Assembly: GCA_944384205.1 (NCBI GenBank)
Contig: CALWSL010000006.1
Coordinates: 115,251-179,250, forward strand
DNA length: 64,000 nt
Direction of reading: 5' to 3'
Origin: an uncultured Acetatifactor sp.
GTDB lineage: Bacteria > Bacillota > Clostridia > Lachnospirales > Lachnospiraceae
Shown: positions 42,518-50,799 of the stretch, piece by piece
How positions within the stretch are numbered: the first letter of the stretch is position 1
How the letters are laid out: the number at the start of each line of letters is the position of its first letter
Program-made: the position numbers and the translations under genes
The notes under the pieces: model-generated
Seen by the model: only the letters and a program-made list of their open reading frames with translations
Told to the model about the DNA's origin: nothing
Database searches by the model: none

Positions 42518-43435
42518 ATGAAAAGAAAAGTATTAGTTACAAGTGTTTTGGTATTAGCAGTTAATCTTTTATGTTCCTGTGGAACAGGTTCAAGTGGTGA
42601 TATCGATGCAGGAGATAGTAGCATTAGTTATACGGATACCAATGTTAAAGCGGAAGAGACTTATTTTGAATGGGATGGAAATTATATTACGGGCATTACA
42701 GAAGAGGGAAAGAAGCAGAAGAATATTGTCATTCCGGCGCGATGTGAAGGATTTTCGTTCGATGCCAGCTTTATGAATACAGAAATTGAAAATGTTTCTT
42801 TTGAGGATGATGATGATATTGAACTTGATTCGCCGTTTATGGATGCAGAGAATATTCTTACAGTTAGTCTTCCGAAAAATTTAACAACAATAAGCGATTC
42901 TGCTTTTTACGGTTGTGAAAATTTAAAAAGTATTGTAATTCCCAGTGGAGTGTCAGTAATCGAAGAATATGCCTTCGCAAGATGTTCTTCACTATCAGAG
43001 GTTGTTTTTGAGGGAGAAAACCTTACAGTTATTGGAGAAAATAGTTTTGCATATTGTGATTCGCTTAAAGGTGTAGTTTTTCCGGAAGGGGTTACAACAA
43101 TAGGAGAATATGCTTTTGCCAATTGTTCTTCTCTAGCTAATATTACATTTTCTTCAACAGTAAAAACAATAGAAGGATATGCTTTTTTTGAGTGTTCCTC
43201 TTTGGAAAATATTACGTTATCGCCTGCGACTAGCAGTATTGGTTCGGCTGCATTTTGCAATACAGGATTAAAAGAAATGCATTTGCCCGCAGAAATGGAA
43301 ATTAGTAGCATTGATTCGACGGTTTTTGGTATGAGTGCCTATGATATGACGGTATATATTACTAAGGATTCATGGTGTGATAAAAATCAGGATGTATGGG
43401 ATGTTCTTGGATGCTTTGATATAAAGTACGAGTGA
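42518..43435 (+). CDS. BspA-type leucine-rich-repeat lipoprotein
   Basis: A 305-residue lipoprotein with signal KVLVTSVLVLAVNLLCSC, where LCSC is the likely lipobox, a linker, and about six BspA-like LRR_5 repeats, for example LKSIVIPSGVSVIEEYAFAR and LKGVVFPEGVTTIGEYAFAN. Such repeats often bind host or partner proteins in gut bacteria. ATG 42518 follows GGAGGT. Placed between the small membrane protein and the first TadE-like pseudopilin, so probably displayed together with the pilus apparatus. Confidence 0.82.
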   Translation: MKRKVLVTSVLVLAVNLLCSCGTGSSGDIDAGDSSISYTDTNVKAEETYFEWDGNYITGITEEGKKQKNIVIPARCEGFSFDASFMNTEIENVSFEDDDDIELDSPFMDAENILTVSLPKNLTTISDSAFYGCENLKSIVIPSGVSVIEEYAFARCSSLSEVVFEGENLTVIGENSFAYCDSLKGVVFPEGVTTIGEYAFANCSSLANITFSSTVKTIEGYAFFECSSLENITLSPATSSIGSAAFCNTGLKEMHLPAEMEISSIDSTVFGMSAYDMTVYITKDSWCDKNQDVWDVLGCFDIKYE

Positions 43436-43478
43436 GCAAATTAGTGTATGGGAATGACATATAGTGGGAGAGATAATT

Positions 43479-44123
43479 GTGAAATCAAAACGAAAGAATG
43501 ATGAGCAGGGCACTGTAATGCTGGAAAGTGTCTTTGGCATATTTGTTTCTATTATTATTATGGCGTTCCTGCTTTCTTTTGGTTTTTATCTGTATCAACA
43601 GACAGTGATGGATATTGTGGCAAATGAAACCGCTGAGGAAGTGGTTCAGACTTACAAATTGCGTAATGTGAATGATTGTTCGGAGATATCGTTGGATGAC
43701 GTAACTGGTGTGGCAAGGTATCGATATCTTTTATTTGCCACACAATATGATAAAGCAAATGAGACCAAAGGTGCCACATTGGCGAATGTGCGGTTGTCAA
43801 AGACATCTTTGGCTCAGTCAGATAGTGCACCAAGAGTTGAAATTGAAAAAATTGGTGATGATATAGGTCGGATGCACTATGAAGTGACACTGACACAGGA
43901 ATATGAATTTATGCTGGGAGATCTTCTGGAGTTTATGGGGTTGCAGGATGCTGAAACTATGTCTACAACTGTTTATGTAGAATCTGTGGATATTTCTAAT
44001 TATATCAATACTGTTAAAATGGTAAATTATGGATTGGATAAGGTTACAGATGCAGTTCCATTATTGAATATGGTTAATTCCGTAATCAAAATGATGAAAT
44101 CTGTATACGATATATTTGTATAG
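43479..44123 (+). CDS. TadE-like pseudopilin 1
   Basis: A 214-residue type IVb pseudopilin. The leader ends DEQG and the mature part starts TVMLESVFGIFVSIIIMAFL, so a Glu stands at +5 after the predicted cleavage, as in TadE/TadF proteins. The rest is an extracytoplasmic domain without a known fold. GTG 43479 is chosen since GGGAG lies eight bases before; a GTG at 43464 overlaps that site. Probably a minor pilus component that starts assembly. Confidence 0.8.
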   Translation: MKSKRKNDEQGTVMLESVFGIFVSIIIMAFLLSFGFYLYQQTVMDIVANETAEEVVQTYKLRNVNDCSEISLDDVTGVARYRYLLFATQYDKANETKGATLANVRLSKTSLAQSDSAPRVEIEKIGDDIGRMHYEVTLTQEYEFMLGDLLEFMGLQDAETMSTTVYVESVDISNYINTVKMVNYGLDKVTDAVPLLNMVNSVIKMMKSVYDIFV

Positions 44124-44145
44124 AAAGCAAAGTAGGTGAATTGGC

Positions 44146-46617
44146 ATGAATAAGATGAAGAAAAGAATGAAGCGATTTCGATTATTTTTTAACAAATATA
44201 TTAATGGTACAAAAGGGGTTATTTCCCTTTTCCTTGTATTAGTTATGCTGCCGTTTTCATCTACTGCGCTTCTTCTTGTGGAATCAGCACGATATCAGAA
44301 TGTAATTGAGCTTATAGATGAGATGCTTGATTGTCTTGGAATGTCAACCATTGCAGATTATGACAATTATTTGGAAGAACGTTTCGGACTTCTTGCGATG
44401 GCTCAGGAAAACAGTCCGGCAGTTACATATAATAAGTATCTGGCTGCAAATCTCCCTGCATTAAATAATAGTTTTGCTTATGCGTCTTCGATTGTAGAAG
44501 GAGTATATCCATTGTCAAATGAGAGTATTCTGAGAGAGCAATTATTGGAATATAGTGAAGTATCAGTAGCTGTTGAGGCATTATATAATGGGCTTGATAT
44601 AGATAAGTTATTAGAGATGATTTATGAGCAAATGGGTTTAGAAGATGTAAATAAAATGGCAGATGCAACTGCAAAAGTTGCTGATGTAGCAGGAAGTACT
44701 GCTGATTTGATTGGTGCGGTAAAAGATGGAATTACAGAATATAGAAGTTACGCGAAGCAGTTAGAAGAATATAGAGAAGCATCAAGTGCTTTTCGGACAA
44801 ATGCAGGCACATTAATTACGAAACTCGCAGAAGCTAAAAATAAGTTAGCGGAAGGTGAGGATGTGAACAATATATACAAAGATAAAGATGTAAAAGCGGC
44901 GGTGGAAGCGTTAGAAACTGCAAAAGGTACATTTAAAACAGAAGCAGGGGAAATGGCTGCATCGGTGAGAGCGATGAAGTCTGCTATTGAAAAAATATCT
45001 TCTACTATAAATAAAATCACAGAAAAAGCAACTTCAGCACAAAATGCTATTAATAAGGCAGCTGGGACAACAAAACAGGAAGATAGTACAGAAAAGACCT
45101 CAGACTGGATACTTAGAGTGTTTAGCGAAGTGACAAATGTCTTTGAGGAGACAGTTAAGTCTACATATGGTGTAGATATGCAAAAACAAGCCGAACTTTT
45201 AAACGCACAGGCAGTAAAATTGGGAACGGTGATTTGTAATGGAACCACGGGAACAGATGGGACGGTTAATTATTATTATATAACGATTTCGACTACAACA
45301 AACACAATAAATACAGATTTCGCAGATATTACTATTGACTCTGTATCTGAAAATTTTCAGACTAAAATGGATGCTGCTATCAATGAATTTAATAACTCTG
45401 TTATCAGTGAGGAAGAAAGTGCAAGTCTGGGTAAATTACTTGATGTTGCAGCAGAACTTATAAATGTTACTACTTTTTATAATGGAGATTTGGATGCCCA
45501 TGTCTCAAGTTCAGCATTTTATAATTATAATCCGAATGACATGTCGTTTAGCAGTTCTGCGATTATGTATTCTTTGACGGCAATTGTCCAATCGGGTCAG
45601 GATTTTACAGATAGTTTAGTCAATTCTGATGTGTTTAAGGCGTTGAAGGCGGCATGGGAGTTTTTGACTGGTGTGGCTACGTTTCTTGCGGCTATTGTTG
45701 CATGGGTGGGTGAAGTATGTGTTAATGTGATTAAGTTGGCTATATCCGGCAGCGAAATTTATGATACATTTCTTTTGTCCGCTTACGCAGTGTATAATAT
45801 GCCATGTCGTACAACCTATAAAACTGGTTCCAGTTTAAGCGGTTACAGTTATAAAAAGGTATTTGATATGCAGGGCGGAACATTGAATAATAGAGTTTCC
45901 GGTTCCCTGAGTGATTTACAGACGTTGCTGTCGTCAACTGCAACTGGTTCTGATACAGGCTTTCGGGGGGCGGAGGTGGAATATCTATTAATTGGAGGAG
46001 AGAATGAGCTTCTTAATCAAAGCGCAGCTTTTTTTAATTTATATATGTTTCGAATGATATGGGATATGATAGCTATATTTAGGAATGAAGAGGTAAAAGT
46101 TATGGCAACAGCAGCAAATGTGGCTGGATGGGTTGTATATGTAGCGCTTATCATTGGTGAGCCGATGATTGATGCCTTGTTGCTTGTTAATAATCAGTCT
46201 GTTTATTTATGGAAAGAACAAGTGTTTTTTACACCAAGTGGAATGATAACGCTTTTAAAAAAACTTCCGTATATTACCGGATTGTCAAAAAAAACACAAG
46301 ATACAATAAAAAATGCTATGGTTACAGACAGTAAAAAAGAAGTGAAAGAGGGAACGTTTGAAATGAACTATCAGGAACATATGATGCTGTTGCTTCTATT
46401 AACGACAAGCCAGCAGAAGATGTTATCTAGAATGACGAATTTAATACAAATGGAAGCTGCCCAATACTACAAAAACAGCTACACATTTGAACTGGATAAT
46501 GCCAATACCTATCTTAAGACAACGGTGAGCGGAAGCCTGAATTCAATGTTTGATATGGAGGCGCTAACAAATGGTACACCGTTTACAATAACTCGTACAA
46601 GGTATACTGGCTATTAA
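44146..46617 (+). CDS. Large TadG-like protein (DUF5702-type)
   Basis: An 823-residue protein with a basic N-terminus and a pilin-like segment GTKGVISLFLVLVMLPFSST, as in the DUF5702/TadG-type proteins of clostridial Tad loci. There is no Glu at +5. It continues with a long Ala/Lys/Glu helical and coiled-coil region (about 180-310), a middle region, and hydrophobic segments around residues 505-540 and 655-690. It is likely an extracytoplasmic or membrane-spanning scaffold of the pilus. Composition is A+T-rich (19 of 60 bases in 45361-45420 are G or C). Confidence 0.75.
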   Translation: MNKMKKRMKRFRLFFNKYINGTKGVISLFLVLVMLPFSSTALLLVESARYQNVIELIDEMLDCLGMSTIADYDNYLEERFGLLAMAQENSPAVTYNKYLAANLPALNNSFAYASSIVEGVYPLSNESILREQLLEYSEVSVAVEALYNGLDIDKLLEMIYEQMGLEDVNKMADATAKVADVAGSTADLIGAVKDGITEYRSYAKQLEEYREASSAFRTNAGTLITKLAEAKNKLAEGEDVNNIYKDKDVKAAVEALETAKGTFKTEAGEMAASVRAMKSAIEKISSTINKITEKATSAQNAINKAAGTTKQEDSTEKTSDWILRVFSEVTNVFEETVKSTYGVDMQKQAELLNAQAVKLGTVICNGTTGTDGTVNYYYITISTTTNTINTDFADITIDSVSENFQTKMDAAINEFNNSVISEEESASLGKLLDVAAELINVTTFYNGDLDAHVSSSAFYNYNPNDMSFSSSAIMYSLTAIVQSGQDFTDSLVNSDVFKALKAAWEFLTGVATFLAAIVAWVGEVCVNVIKLAISGSEIYDTFLLSAYAVYNMPCRTTYKTGSSLSGYSYKKVFDMQGGTLNNRVSGSLSDLQTLLSSTATGSDTGFRGAEVEYLLIGGENELLNQSAAFFNLYMFRMIWDMIAIFRNEEVKVMATAANVAGWVVYVALIIGEPMIDALLLVNNQSVYLWKEQVFFTPSGMITLLKKLPYITGLSKKTQDTIKNAMVTDSKKEVKEGTFEMNYQEHMMLLLLLTTSQQKMLSRMTNLIQMEAAQYYKNSYTFELDNANTYLKTTVSGSLNSMFDMEALTNGTPFTITRTRYTGY

Positions 46618-46635
46618 TTAGGGGAAGGTGAAAAA

Positions 46636-47142
46636 ATGAATACATATTTGAATATGTTTATCGATGAGGCTGATAAAGAATTTTGGATGATGGCGAAAGA
46701 GCACTTTTTGCAAACTCCGCCTCAAGTGTATATGGGTATTATCGCTTTGGTTGTTACATATATTTTTGAAATAAAATTTATGCGGAAACATGGGTGGAAA
46801 GACAGGAAACCAAAACGTGTGCAAAAAGCAGAGAAGTTGGGACATATTGTTAGGGGAGAAAGGGTAGGTGATGGTACTTATTTCGAAGATGTAGGAGAAG
46901 TTAGTGAAAAAAAGTATTGGCGTGCCAATTATGTATACGAGGTTGGTGGGAAAACGTATACATATAGCTACAGGGGGGGAGCATATCCTCCTGAAACTTT
47001 GACATTATATTATATAAGTAATCCGCGGAGAGTTTTTCATAATATGCGGGGAAGTTTGTTAAACTTTATTCACGCTGCTATCTATACTTTATTTCCATGG
47101 GTAGTTGCGATTTGTGTAATTCAGCTTCTTGGTGGAGTATAA
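46636..47142 (+). CDS. Small membrane protein, copy 2 of the locus-specific pair
   Basis: A 168-residue paralogue of the protein at 42049: PPQVYMGIIALVVTYIFEIK as the first helix, KFMRKHGWKDRKPKRVQK as the basic stretch, TLTLYYISNPRRVFHNM, and the closing FPWVVAICVIQLLGGV. The N-terminus is about 15 residues longer. Each copy lies within the cluster of pseudopilin genes, one before TadE-like 1 and one before TadE-like 2. Function unknown; the recurring NPRR motif between the helices may be its working part. AGGGGAAGG precedes the ATG. Confidence 0.65.
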   Translation: MNTYLNMFIDEADKEFWMMAKEHFLQTPPQVYMGIIALVVTYIFEIKFMRKHGWKDRKPKRVQKAEKLGHIVRGERVGDGTYFEDVGEVSEKKYWRANYVYEVGGKTYTYSYRGGAYPPETLTLYYISNPRRVFHNMRGSLLNFIHAAIYTLFPWVVAICVIQLLGGV

Positions 47143-47235
47143 AGCATAAGAAATCAGTATCGAAAGGTTTACTCTAGAGACATTAACAAATGTTGACAGA
47201 TACATAGATTATTAATTTATGGGAGTGAGAACACG

Positions 47236-47790
47236 ATGAGAAAAAAACTCAGTTCTACAGATGGAACAGTCATTATAGAGACCAGTATGGTACTTGTAAT
47301 GTTTATATTTGTAATTCTCTTTATATACGGTCTGTTTTCGATTATAAGTGCTCAGAATCAAATGACTCACGCATTGATTCAGTCATCTAGGAGCCTTTCA
47401 TTGGATCCGTATTTGACTGAACATGTTGATTCTATAGCTGAAGCAGATACGTTTTGGAGTGGTTTGGGAAGTATGGTATTAGATTTGGCAAGATTATCAA
47501 ATGATAAACATTTTTCTTCATCAGATGACTGGTATAAAGGCACTGGTGACTCGGGTTTAGCAAAAGACAGGTTTGTTGGTTATCTTGCCGGTGGTAGTGA
47601 ATCGGCAGCTAATGAAAAATTGAATAATTTGGGAGTTGTTGATGGTTTGGATGGTGTGAAATTTAATATGGTTATTTCTGGTGAAGACATGACAATAACA
47701 ATGAAGTATGAGCTTCAATTTTGGTTTGATGCGTTAGAGGTTGGGAAAATTCCTATGAAACAGTCAATAACAACCAGAATGTGGAAATAA
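47236..47790 (+). CDS. TadE-like pseudopilin 2
   Basis: A 184-residue pseudopilin: short leader RKKLSSTDG, then TVIIETSMVLVMFIFVILFI with Glu at +5 after the predicted Gly cleavage site, followed by a soluble domain (LARLSNDKHFSSSDDWYKGT). Processing by the peptidase at 40016 is expected. GGGAG precedes ATG 47236. It is the last recognised pilus gene before the regulatory part of the locus. Confidence 0.8.
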   Translation: MRKKLSSTDGTVIIETSMVLVMFIFVILFIYGLFSIISAQNQMTHALIQSSRSLSLDPYLTEHVDSIAEADTFWSGLGSMVLDLARLSNDKHFSSSDDWYKGTGDSGLAKDRFVGYLAGGSESAANEKLNNLGVVDGLDGVKFNMVISGEDMTITMKYELQFWFDALEVGKIPMKQSITTRMWK

Positions 47791-47860
47791 GCTGTGGAGA
47801 TGTATGACAAAGCTTCATAGGAGATGCAGATAAAGCACTTCTGGCAACAATGTGTTAAAG

Positions 47861-47925
47861 GAGATGTTTGGAGACATCTCTCAATTTTAAAATCAATATA
47901 CTCAAAAATTTAAGTTGATTGTATG
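47861..47925 (+). repeat. Hairpin plus TATACTCAA element, copy A
   Basis: A perfect 7-base hairpin GAGATGT-TTGGAG-ACATCTC (47861-47880) is followed by an A/T spacer and TATACTCAA (47897-47905). Across 47874-47911 it matches the copy at 48378-48415 at about 30 of 38 positions. The right half of the palindrome is less clear here (AAGTTGATTGTATG). Confidence 0.6.
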
Positions 47926-48018
47926 AATATATAGTCTTAGTTTGGCTGTTGGTGATGGGAGCGTTTTTGAAAAAGAAGAGTTGTCATTTGTTCTTTATGT
48001 AAGGAAATGGGATTTGGT

Positions 48019-48357
48019 ATGAAAAGTGTAAAAAAAGTTATTGCAAGTGCGGCTATAATCGGTATAGTTATATATGGATTTAATTTTGAATATTTAGAAC
48101 ATTTTTCAAGTCTGGTATGTAATTCTGTAGTTGAATGTGTAGATGGAGGAAATGAGTATTCTGAACAACTTATAGAAGAATTGAATAACCTCAAGGTATC
48201 TAATTTCATTAGTGTATATGTTAATGGTAATGAAATGGATTTCGATGATATAGATTTTGGTGAAGATTTTTACAATATTATCATAGATTTAATTAATACT
48301 ATTGAGTCTGCAATTGATACAAAGAGGATAAATAGCATACTTTTTTGTCAGGTATGA
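48019..48357 (+). CDS. Small exported or membrane protein of unknown function
   Basis: A 112-residue protein with a hydrophobic N-terminal segment (VIASAAIIGIVIYGFNFEY) that could be a signal or anchor, two Cys near residues 32-38, then an acidic region (MDFDDIDFGEDFYNIIIDLI). No family recognised. It sits alone between two copies of the hairpin/TATACTCAA element. ATG 48019 is slightly preferred over 48007, which directly abuts AAGGAA; both are in frame. The strongly acidic, A+T-rich sequence and flanking repeats suggest a recently inserted cassette. Confidence 0.5.
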   Translation: MKSVKKVIASAAIIGIVIYGFNFEYLEHFSSLVCNSVVECVDGGNEYSEQLIEELNNLKVSNFISVYVNGNEMDFDDIDFGEDFYNIIIDLINTIESAIDTKRINSILFCQV

Positions 48358-48364
48358 AATATGA

Positions 48365-48423
48365 AGAGGTGCCAAGTGCATCTCTAAATTTAAAACTCAG
48401 TATACTTAAATAATTGAGCATAC
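48365..48423 (+). repeat. Hairpin plus TATACTCAA element, copy B
   Basis: AGAGGTGC-CAAGT-GCATCTCT (48365-48385, one G-U pair) then an A/T spacer and GTATACTTAA (48400-48409), ATAA, TTGAGCATAC (48414-48423), an inverted repeat matching at 8 of 10 positions. Located 32 bases before the FHA gene start. Confidence 0.65.
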
Positions 48424-48454
48424 ATACACAAAAATGAGAAAAAAGGAGAAAACG

Positions 48455-49966
48455 ATGGAATTCACATATGAGAATCAAGGAAGCAATACATATTTGGTAT
48501 ATCGAATCAATGCAACGGACGAAGTTGACACGATGAGTCTTGGGATGCTGACAAATAATAAAATTACAGGTTTAATTCCTGCAATTTTTACCCAGATGGA
48601 CGAGGACAAATTCATAAAATACAACGTATCGGCAAAAGTATCGGTAAAGCAGTTTTTTTCGGGTGTAGTAAACAAAAAAAGACTGATTGGAGTGTTTACG
48701 GGAGTTGTCAATGCCATGATATCAGCAGAAGAATATATGATTAATCCTGCCAATATTTCATTGGATTTAGATTATATTTATACGGATGTGTCGACCTGCG
48801 AGACAAATCTGATATGTCTTCCAATTGTAGCGGAAGAGGAGAAACTACAGGATTTAGGTTTTATATTTAAGAGTATTGTATTCAGCACACAGTTTGACCA
48901 GACGGAAAATTGCGATTATGTAGCAAAGATACTGAATTATTTGAATAGCTCTCCCATATTTTCACTTGAGGATTTTAAGAAAGTGTTGAATGAAATAGAT
49001 GGAAAGGGACAGCAGTCTAAGCACATAACGCAAGCGCAGGAAGCATCACAGTCTGCAATGCCACAGCAGACACTTGTTTCGCAACATACAAAGCCAACGG
49101 AAATATCAAAGCCTGCTGTTTCGCAGAAGGCTACTCCATTGGAACAGAAACAGTTTGCACAGCCCCAGCAGATGAATATCCCTCAGAAGACAGTTGATCA
49201 GAAAGCGGTGGCAGAACCTAGGTCGCAAGAGGAAAAGCATATTAGTATGATGATGCTTTTGACTCATTACAATAAAGAGAATAAGGAATTGTATAAAAAA
49301 CAGAAAAAGCAGAAAAAAAATGCTGCGAAAAAAAAAGTATCTGCAGTTACAGAACCCAATGCAGTGATAAATACAGATTTTGCAATTCCGGGACGGGCTT
49401 CTGCAACGATACAGCAGCCTGTATCAAAATCAGTGCAGAAACAGTCAGGGACTGCTTCAATGATACCTGCAATGTCTGCAAAACAGGAGGTTACGTCTCA
49501 ACCTGTTCAACAGTCGATGCACCAATCTATGCAGCAACCAGCACAGCAGCCGATAATGCAGACTGTGCCACAGGTAAGAGCAGCTAATTTTGGCGAGACT
49601 ACTGTACTCAATGTAGGGAATCATATTGGCGAAACGACAGTTCTTAGTTCTATGAATACACAGGTCGAGACAAGACCGATGTTGTATCGTACAAAAACCA
49701 ATGAAAAAATTGTATTGGATAAGCCTGTATTCCGTATTGGTAAGGAAAAAAGTTATGTGGATTATTTCATTGGTGACAATACGGCAATCAGTCGCAGTCA
49801 TGCCAATATTCTGACCAAAGAGAATGAATATTATATTGTAGATACGAATTCGACCAATCATACTTATGTAAACGGGATTATGATCCAAAGTAATGTTGAG
49901 ACAAAGCTTACCCATGGAACCAAAATCCAGCTTGCCAATGAAGAATTTGAATTCAGAATGTACTAA
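48455..49966 (+). CDS. DUF6382/FHA-domain protein
   Basis: A 503-residue cytoplasmic protein. Residues 1-190 resemble the DUF6382 domain found with FHA domains in Clostridia; then a long Gln/Pro/Ser/Lys linker (about 190-375); then two ETTVL motifs (49595-49609 and 49631-49645); and a C-terminal FHA domain (about 415-503) with FRIGKEK, SRSHANI and NSTNHTYVNG, which hold the phosphothreonine-binding Arg, Ser, His and Asn. It should read Thr phosphorylation made by the kinase two genes on, and could bind its own ETTVL when phosphorylated. AAAAGGAG precedes ATG 48455. Confidence 0.85.
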   Translation: MEFTYENQGSNTYLVYRINATDEVDTMSLGMLTNNKITGLIPAIFTQMDEDKFIKYNVSAKVSVKQFFSGVVNKKRLIGVFTGVVNAMISAEEYMINPANISLDLDYIYTDVSTCETNLICLPIVAEEEKLQDLGFIFKSIVFSTQFDQTENCDYVAKILNYLNSSPIFSLEDFKKVLNEIDGKGQQSKHITQAQEASQSAMPQQTLVSQHTKPTEISKPAVSQKATPLEQKQFAQPQQMNIPQKTVDQKAVAEPRSQEEKHISMMMLLTHYNKENKELYKKQKKQKKNAAKKKVSAVTEPNAVINTDFAIPGRASATIQQPVSKSVQKQSGTASMIPAMSAKQEVTSQPVQQSMHQSMQQPAQQPIMQTVPQVRAANFGETTVLNVGNHIGETTVLSSMNTQVETRPMLYRTKTNEKIVLDKPVFRIGKEKSYVDYFIGDNTAISRSHANILTKENEYYIVDTNSTNHTYVNGIMIQSNVETKLTHGTKIQLANEEFEFRMY

Positions 49967-49980
49967 ATTTTTTTACAGCA

Positions 49981-50004
49981 ATATACTCAAAATAATGAGC
50001 ATAT
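49981..50004 (+). repeat. TATACTCAA palindrome, copy C
   Basis: ATATACTCA (49981-49989), AAATAA, TGAGCATAT (49996-50004): inverted repeat matching at 8 of 9 positions, directly between the FHA stop and the PP2C start. It also lies where the A+T-rich cassette returns to normal composition. Confidence 0.65.
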
Positions 50005-50020
50005 AGTTGGGGGAGGAACT

Positions 50021-50788
50021 ATGAATTTCATCATATCAGCGGATACCGATATCGGCACAACAAAATCAACAAATCAGGACAGCCTGACCGTGAAGCTGCT
50101 CCGTACAAATCAGGGACGTATGGCGTTTGCCGTACTTTGCGACGGTATGGGAGGTCTGGACAAAGGGGAAGTGGCGAGCGCTTCGGTCCTCCGGGCTTTT
50201 GATAAATGGGTGCGGGAGAGCCTGCCGTCACTTTGCAATCTTCCTCTGGAAGATCATGTGATTCGTTCAGAATGGGAAAAGATTATTCAGGAGCAGAATG
50301 AACTGTTGCACAGGTACGGAGCCCGTGTCGGGGTATCTCTCGGAACAACCGTTGTAGCAATGCTGGTGACAGAAACGCGTATTTTTATTCTGAATGTGGG
50401 TGATTCCAGAGCATATATGCTGGGCGGGACAATAGAGCAGTTGACAAAGGATCAGACCTTTATTGCAAGAGAAATTGAACTGGGCAACATGACGCCGGAA
50501 CAGGCGGCGCAGGATCCGAGAAGAAATGTGCTGCTTCAGTGTGTCGGTGCGTCCGATGAGGTTTATCCTGAGATGTTTTTTGGGGATACAAGACAGGGCG
50601 TAATATATCTGCTTTGTACGGATGGTTTTCGTCATGAAATCACCGCAGAAGAAATCTATGCCGGACTTTCCCCCAATGTTTTATTCGATGAATATTCTAT
50701 GAAGCAAGGGCTTCGCAGACTGATTGATTTAAACAAGCAGCGACAGGAAAGAGATAATATTTCGGCATTGCTGATACGTACATTTTAG
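50021..50788 (+). CDS. PP2C-type Ser/Thr protein phosphatase
   Basis: A 255-residue PPM-family phosphatase with intact metal sites: TDIGTTKSTNQDS at the N-terminus, VLCDGMGGLDKGEVAS near residue 38, LNVGDSRAYML, and near the end LCTDGFRHE and ERDNISALLIRTF with the final metal Asp. Paired with the kinase 11 bases downstream as writer and eraser of phospho-Ser/Thr. GGGGGAGGAA precedes the ATG. Composition is back to normal here (33 of 60 bases in 50101-50160 are G or C). Confidence 0.95.
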   Translation: MNFIISADTDIGTTKSTNQDSLTVKLLRTNQGRMAFAVLCDGMGGLDKGEVASASVLRAFDKWVRESLPSLCNLPLEDHVIRSEWEKIIQEQNELLHRYGARVGVSLGTTVVAMLVTETRIFILNVGDSRAYMLGGTIEQLTKDQTFIAREIELGNMTPEQAAQDPRRNVLLQCVGASDEVYPEMFFGDTRQGVIYLLCTDGFRHEITAEEIYAGLSPNVLFDEYSMKQGLRRLIDLNKQRQERDNISALLIRTF

Positions 50789-50799
50789 GAGGAAGTTCC

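Noticed and set aside
47193-47221. Promoter (TTGACA) before TadE-like pseudopilin 2
   Set aside because: The -35 is perfect but the bases at correct distance (TTTATG) make a poor -10.
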